Assembly: GCA_018825665.1 (NCBI GenBank)
Contig: JAHJEG010000011.1
Span: forward strand, 51,062-115,061
Direction: 5' to 3'
Length of the DNA stretch: 64,000 nt
Source: a bacterium
Lineage (GTDB): Bacteria; Campylobacterota; Campylobacteria; Campylobacterales; Sulfurimonadaceae
The position numbers and the translations under genes are program-made. The notes beneath the pieces were generated by a model. It did no database searches. It was not told the DNA's origin and saw only the letters and a list, made by a program, of their open reading frames with translations. Positions 61,306-64,000 of this stretch are shown in pieces (within the stretch, counting starts at the first letter, position 1; each line of letters begins with the position of its first letter).

Positions 61306-62499
61306 ATGAAAAAAATAGTTTTATCAGCCTTAGCTGCATTAACAATCGGTTCTGTTGCTGCATCAGCTAGTGACACTCAATTTTATACGGATGCAAACGG
61401 TCAAGTGTTTACATCTGCGGCTGAAGGTCGTACTCTGTTGGATACGCCTACTCCTGTGTATTCGGATGCGTCGAAATTAAAATTCAGCGGTCTTGTTTAC
61501 ATCGGTTATACATACGAAGATTTTAAAGACGGTGCTACTAGCAATCCTGCTACGAACTACAATGACGAAACATCTGCGTTTGAAATCAGAAGAGCGTATT
61601 TACAACTCAAAGCCTACCTTTTGGATGACCCGAAAAGTTATTACCGTGTAACATTTGATATGGACCAAAATGCTGAAGGCGATGTAAATGTCAGAGCTAA
61701 ATATGCATACCTTTATTTAAATGAGGTTTTACCTTTCACAGGTGTTGAGCTAGGTTTGGTTCACCGTCCTTGGCATGATTATGAAGAGCACAATGCCTGG
61801 TTTTACCGTAATATATCAAAAGTTTTGATTGAAGCCAAAAATGGCGGCGACTTAAGTAATTCAGCCGATTTCGGTGTGAACTTTAAGACAAAAACACAAT
61901 ACTTTGACAGTGAAATCGGTGTATTTAACGGCGAGGGTTACCATGCCGAGCAGGCAACCGGAACAGGTATGAGTCTTGAGTGGAGAGCGACAGCACACCT
62001 TTTAGGGGTAAACGGCAAAGACAAGCAAACAAGCAAAACATACCTGGATGCTTCTTTCTTCGGTCAATATAACAGAGACCACAAAGCAAATGCTGCTGCA
62101 CCTGACGGATTTGATGATTTGGTATTTGGAGGACTTCACACGGTTTACAATATGCCTTCATTCCTGGTTTCTGCACAGTATATCTTGTCAAAAGACACGG
62201 CTGAAAACACTACATATGTTTCTAAGCAGGCGGGTTCTGGTTACAGCGTAAACGGTGAATACCGTTTTGGTGCAGATCAAGAGTACAGAGCAATCGCACG
62301 TTATGACAGCTGGACAGACAAACAAGCCATCAGCTCAAATGAAAAAGCCGACAAAGCATACATCGTAGGCGGTGTTTGGGAGCAAAGCGAAAATGTTCAA
62401 TGGGTTGCCAACACGATAATCACGAATAATGAAGAGGGAAGCGATAGAGAAAAATACAACGGTGTAGCATATATGCTTACGGCCGAAGTTAGATTCTAA
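61306..62499 (+). CDS. Phosphate-selective porin (OprO/P-like)
   Basis: 397 residues. Signal peptide (KKIVLSALAALTIGSVAASA), then DTQFYTDANGQVF, FSGLVYIGYTYEDF and EIRRAYLQLKAYLLDDPKSYYRVTFDMDQN, which is the family's 'RRARL.l.G' region; C-terminal Phe (YMLTAEVRF). The Pho-type promoter and location beside pstS support phosphate entry through the outer membrane; OprO/P is the closest group by these motifs. Confidence 0.85.
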   Translation: MKKIVLSALAALTIGSVAASASDTQFYTDANGQVFTSAAEGRTLLDTPTPVYSDASKLKFSGLVYIGYTYEDFKDGATSNPATNYNDETSAFEIRRAYLQLKAYLLDDPKSYYRVTFDMDQNAEGDVNVRAKYAYLYLNEVLPFTGVELGLVHRPWHDYEEHNAWFYRNISKVLIEAKNGGDLSNSADFGVNFKTKTQYFDSEIGVFNGEGYHAEQATGTGMSLEWRATAHLLGVNGKDKQTSKTYLDASFFGQYNRDHKANAAAPDGFDDLVFGGLHTVYNMPSFLVSAQYILSKDTAENTTYVSKQAGSGYSVNGEYRFGADQEYRAIARYDSWTDKQAISSNEKADKAYIVGGVWEQSENVQWVANTIITNNEEGSDREKYNGVAYMLTAEVRF

Positions 62500-62530
62500 G
62501 ACTTTTTAAACTCATTTCCTCTGTTTTTTG

Positions 62531-62562
62531 GTAAGGCCCTTTTGGGCTTTACTCTTTCTTTC
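62531..62562 (+). terminator. Terminator of the phosphate porin
   Basis: GTAAGGCCC-TTTT-GGGCTTTAC with one G-T pair, then TCTTTCTTTC. Confidence 0.8.
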
Positions 62563-62636
62563 ATCCTGATATTTGATAATAAATGATTCTTTGTATACAA
62601 AACGTATAGAGATAAAAAGAGTTCTCTACAGAGTGC

Positions 62637-63317
62637 TTAGGCTAAAAGATAGCCGACACCTCTTATAGTCTTTATATACTCTTTGTCTTTACCCGGATCT
62701 ATCTTCTCTTTTAATCTTTTTATGGCGACGTTGACAGTCTTTTTGTGAATGTTTTGCGTATCTTTCCATATATGCTTGAGAAGAAAATCTCTATCCAAAA
62801 CCTTTCCCTTGTTTGCTATAAGAAGCTGAAGCAATGATGTCTCAAGTCTTGTCAAACCGATTTCATAGTCACCTATGAATACTTTGTGCAGATTGAGGTC
62901 AAGCTTAATATCGTTGTATTGCAGGTTGTCCAAATTTTGTTTGCTTTCTTGCTTATACCTTCCAAGAACCGCCTTTATTCTAAGAAGCAGCTCTTCAAGG
63001 TCAAAGGGCTTGGTGATATAATCATCGGCACCTCTTAAAAACCCGTCTTTGATATCTTTTTGTGAGTCTTTGGCAGATAAAAAGATTACAGGCGTGGTAA
63101 TGTTTTTACTTCTAAGCATCTCTATATAAAGACTTCCTTCTATGTCGGGAAGGTTTCTATCCATAATAATAAGATCTATTTTTTCTTCACTTAAAACACG
63201 TCTGACATGCTTTGTATTTAAAAAGCCAAGCACATCATACCCCACTAAAGAGAGGTTGTATTCAAGCAGTTCCAAGATGTCGTTATCATCGTCAACAACC
63301 AAGATATGTTCTTTCAT
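62637..63317 (-). CDS. phoB: PhoB-like response regulator
   Basis: 226 residues, OmpR/PhoB family. Receiver: DDD near residue 8-10, acceptor Asp in LIIMDRNLPDIEG (~53), Lys in DYITKPFDLEELLLR (~104). Output domain: winged helix with LTRLETSLLQLLIANKGKVLDRDFLLKHIWKD and TIRGVGYLLA. The call as the Pho regulator rests on its place beside the Pho-type promoters. No histidine kinase is adjacent inside the window. Confidence 0.85.
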   Translation of the reverse strand: MKEHILVVDDDNDILELLEYNLSLVGYDVLGFLNTKHVRRVLSEEKIDLIIMDRNLPDIEGSLYIEMLRSKNITTPVIFLSAKDSQKDIKDGFLRGADDYITKPFDLEELLLRIKAVLGRYKQESKQNLDNLQYNDIKLDLNLHKVFIGDYEIGLTRLETSLLQLLIANKGKVLDRDFLLKHIWKDTQNIHKKTVNVAIKRLKEKIDPGKDKEYIKTIRGVGYLLA

Positions 63318-63395
63318 ATGTAAATACCTAATATTTTTTTATTGTAGAAGTGTAGAGTTTAAATGTTTCAGTTTAGTTACAAAGAGGGTGCTGTA

Positions 63396-63412
63396 TGTAA
63401 TCAAAATGTCTC
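63396..63412 (+). promoter_or_regulatory. Possible Pho-type box upstream of the terminal lipoprotein
   Basis: TGTAATCAAAATGTC: TGTAAT and TGTC start 11 bp apart. The second half is poorer, and the -10 (TAGTTA) is weak. Confidence 0.35.
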
Positions 63413-63481
63413 TGTTTAGTTATGTCTTTGAAACATTGGCCTTGTAGAATTTCACAAAATTAATTTCACGGAGATTCATAA

Positions 63482-64000
63482 ATGAACAGTTTCAAAGTAA
63501 CAACTCTTAGTTTAGCAGCAGCGGCGGCAATCGCTTTAAGTGGATGTGGCGGCTCAAGCAGCAGCACTTCAACAACAACTCCAGCGGCAAATTGTGATTC
63601 CAATTACATTGATGTGGTTTTGGATGCAACGATATCTTCTGATACTACTTTGGATGCTACTAAAGTATACGGTTTGGACGGAAAGGTAAAAGTTACGGAT
63701 GACTCAATCCTTACAATCCCTGCAGGAACAAAAATCGCAGGATGTACGCCTCAGTCATTTATGGTTGTAAGTGCAGGTTCACAATTGATCGCAAACGGTA
63801 CACAGGCCGAGCCGATCGTATTTACATCCCAAAAAGATATCAAAGGCGAATCTGAGGCTAACTCAGCAGGAGAGTGGGGCGGACTGGTATTGGCAGGTAA
63901 CGCATATACACACTACGGCGTAAAACAATATGAGGCTGATGAGACAGTATCTTACGGTAGCGCAGACCATGCAAACGACACTGATTCTTCAGGTAGCTTA
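63482..64000 (+). CDS. Lipoprotein, N-terminal part only (runs off window)
   Basis: 173 residues are visible from ATG 63482 (CACGGAGA upstream). Lipobox ALSGC after AAAAAIA, then a Gly/Ser/Thr-rich linker (GGSSSSTSTTTPAAN), and a region with repeated beta turns: LTIPAGTKIAGCTPQSFMVVSAGSQLIANGTQAEPIVFTSQKD and GEWGGLVLAGNAYTHYG. This resembles the N-terminus of 'multidrug transporter' / T9SS-like lipoproteins with right-handed beta-helix 'I-PI-FTS' repeats. Function unknown. Confidence 0.75.
   Translation, partial: MNSFKVTTLSLAAAAAIALSGCGGSSSSTSTTTPAANCDSNYIDVVLDATISSDTTLDATKVYGLDGKVKVTDDSILTIPAGTKIAGCTPQSFMVVSAGSQLIANGTQAEPIVFTSQKDIKGESEANSAGEWGGLVLAGNAYTHYGVKQYEADETVSYGSADHANDTDSSGSL

Overview
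This window looks like a chromosomal segment of a Campylobacterota (Epsilonproteobacteria) member, most like a free-living chemolithotroph of the Sulfurimonas / Sulfuricurvum type. The pointers are a petABC complex whose third subunit is a two-haem c-type protein instead of classical cytochrome c1, family-typical gene orders, moderately low G+C, TATAAT-type -10 boxes without clear -35 boxes, and many dense operons with 1-14 nt overlaps and frequent TTG starts. Genus assignment is inference. There are no tRNA, rRNA, CRISPR, prophage or insertion-sequence genes that I can support.

Layout. 1-2.8 kb (minus): recQ, an FlhB C-terminal homologue, riboflavin synthase, a Sel1-repeat protein and a small protein with a duplicated motif. 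2.9-8.6 kb: mnmG, a glycosyltransferase-like gene and the petABC respiratory complex. 8.9-10.8 kb: a porin with a long 5' UTR hairpin, and a SHOCT lipoprotein. 10.9-19.2 kb: moaA, queE, queD, moeA, rsmE, rpmE, rsmI, a TrmH-family methylase and two envelope proteins. 19.2-27.7 kb: aminotransferase, homoserine dehydrogenase, SDR, a Cys-type formate dehydrogenase-like protein, yraN, DUF3108, aldehyde dehydrogenase, DUF523. 27.7-39.5 kb: two sensor diguanylate cyclases, alaS, maf, bioF, an orphan ABC ATPase, PBP1A. 39.6-45.5 kb: a degenerate helicase-like protein with a basic tail, then a LolA-like / two-permease / ATPase / beta-barrel envelope export operon. 45.5-48.6 kb: two envelope proteins and a two-component system. 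48.6-53 kb: leuA, a soluble histidine kinase, glnA. 53-63.3 kb: a phosphate region (PhoU-like, pstBAC, pit, two ppk2, pstS, phosphate-type porin, PhoB-like regulator). The window ends in a partial lipoprotein.

How the parts work together. The phosphate region combines high-affinity uptake (PstSCAB), low-affinity uptake (Pit), outer-membrane entry (porin) and polyphosphate/nucleotide exchange (two PPK2). Three of its promoters (pstC, pstS, porin) carry 11-bp-spaced TGTAA(T/C)-type repeats about 10 bp upstream of a TATAAT box, which reads as a Pho regulon. The two-component system at 46.9-48.6 kb has its own 11-bp-spaced TAACAC repeats in front of itself and in front of a small Met/His-tailed periplasmic protein, which reads as autoregulation plus one target.

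The main hidden signal is a 10-bp word, TCCACATGCC (reverse GGCATGTGGA), present 20 times exactly where about 0.1 copy is expected by chance. It occurs on both strands, inside genes in several reading frames, and once as a perfect tail-to-tail pair forming a hairpin just downstream of pstS. This is the behaviour of a DNA uptake sequence of the Neisseria / Haemophilus kind. I know of no such sequence in Campylobacterota, but I could not search.
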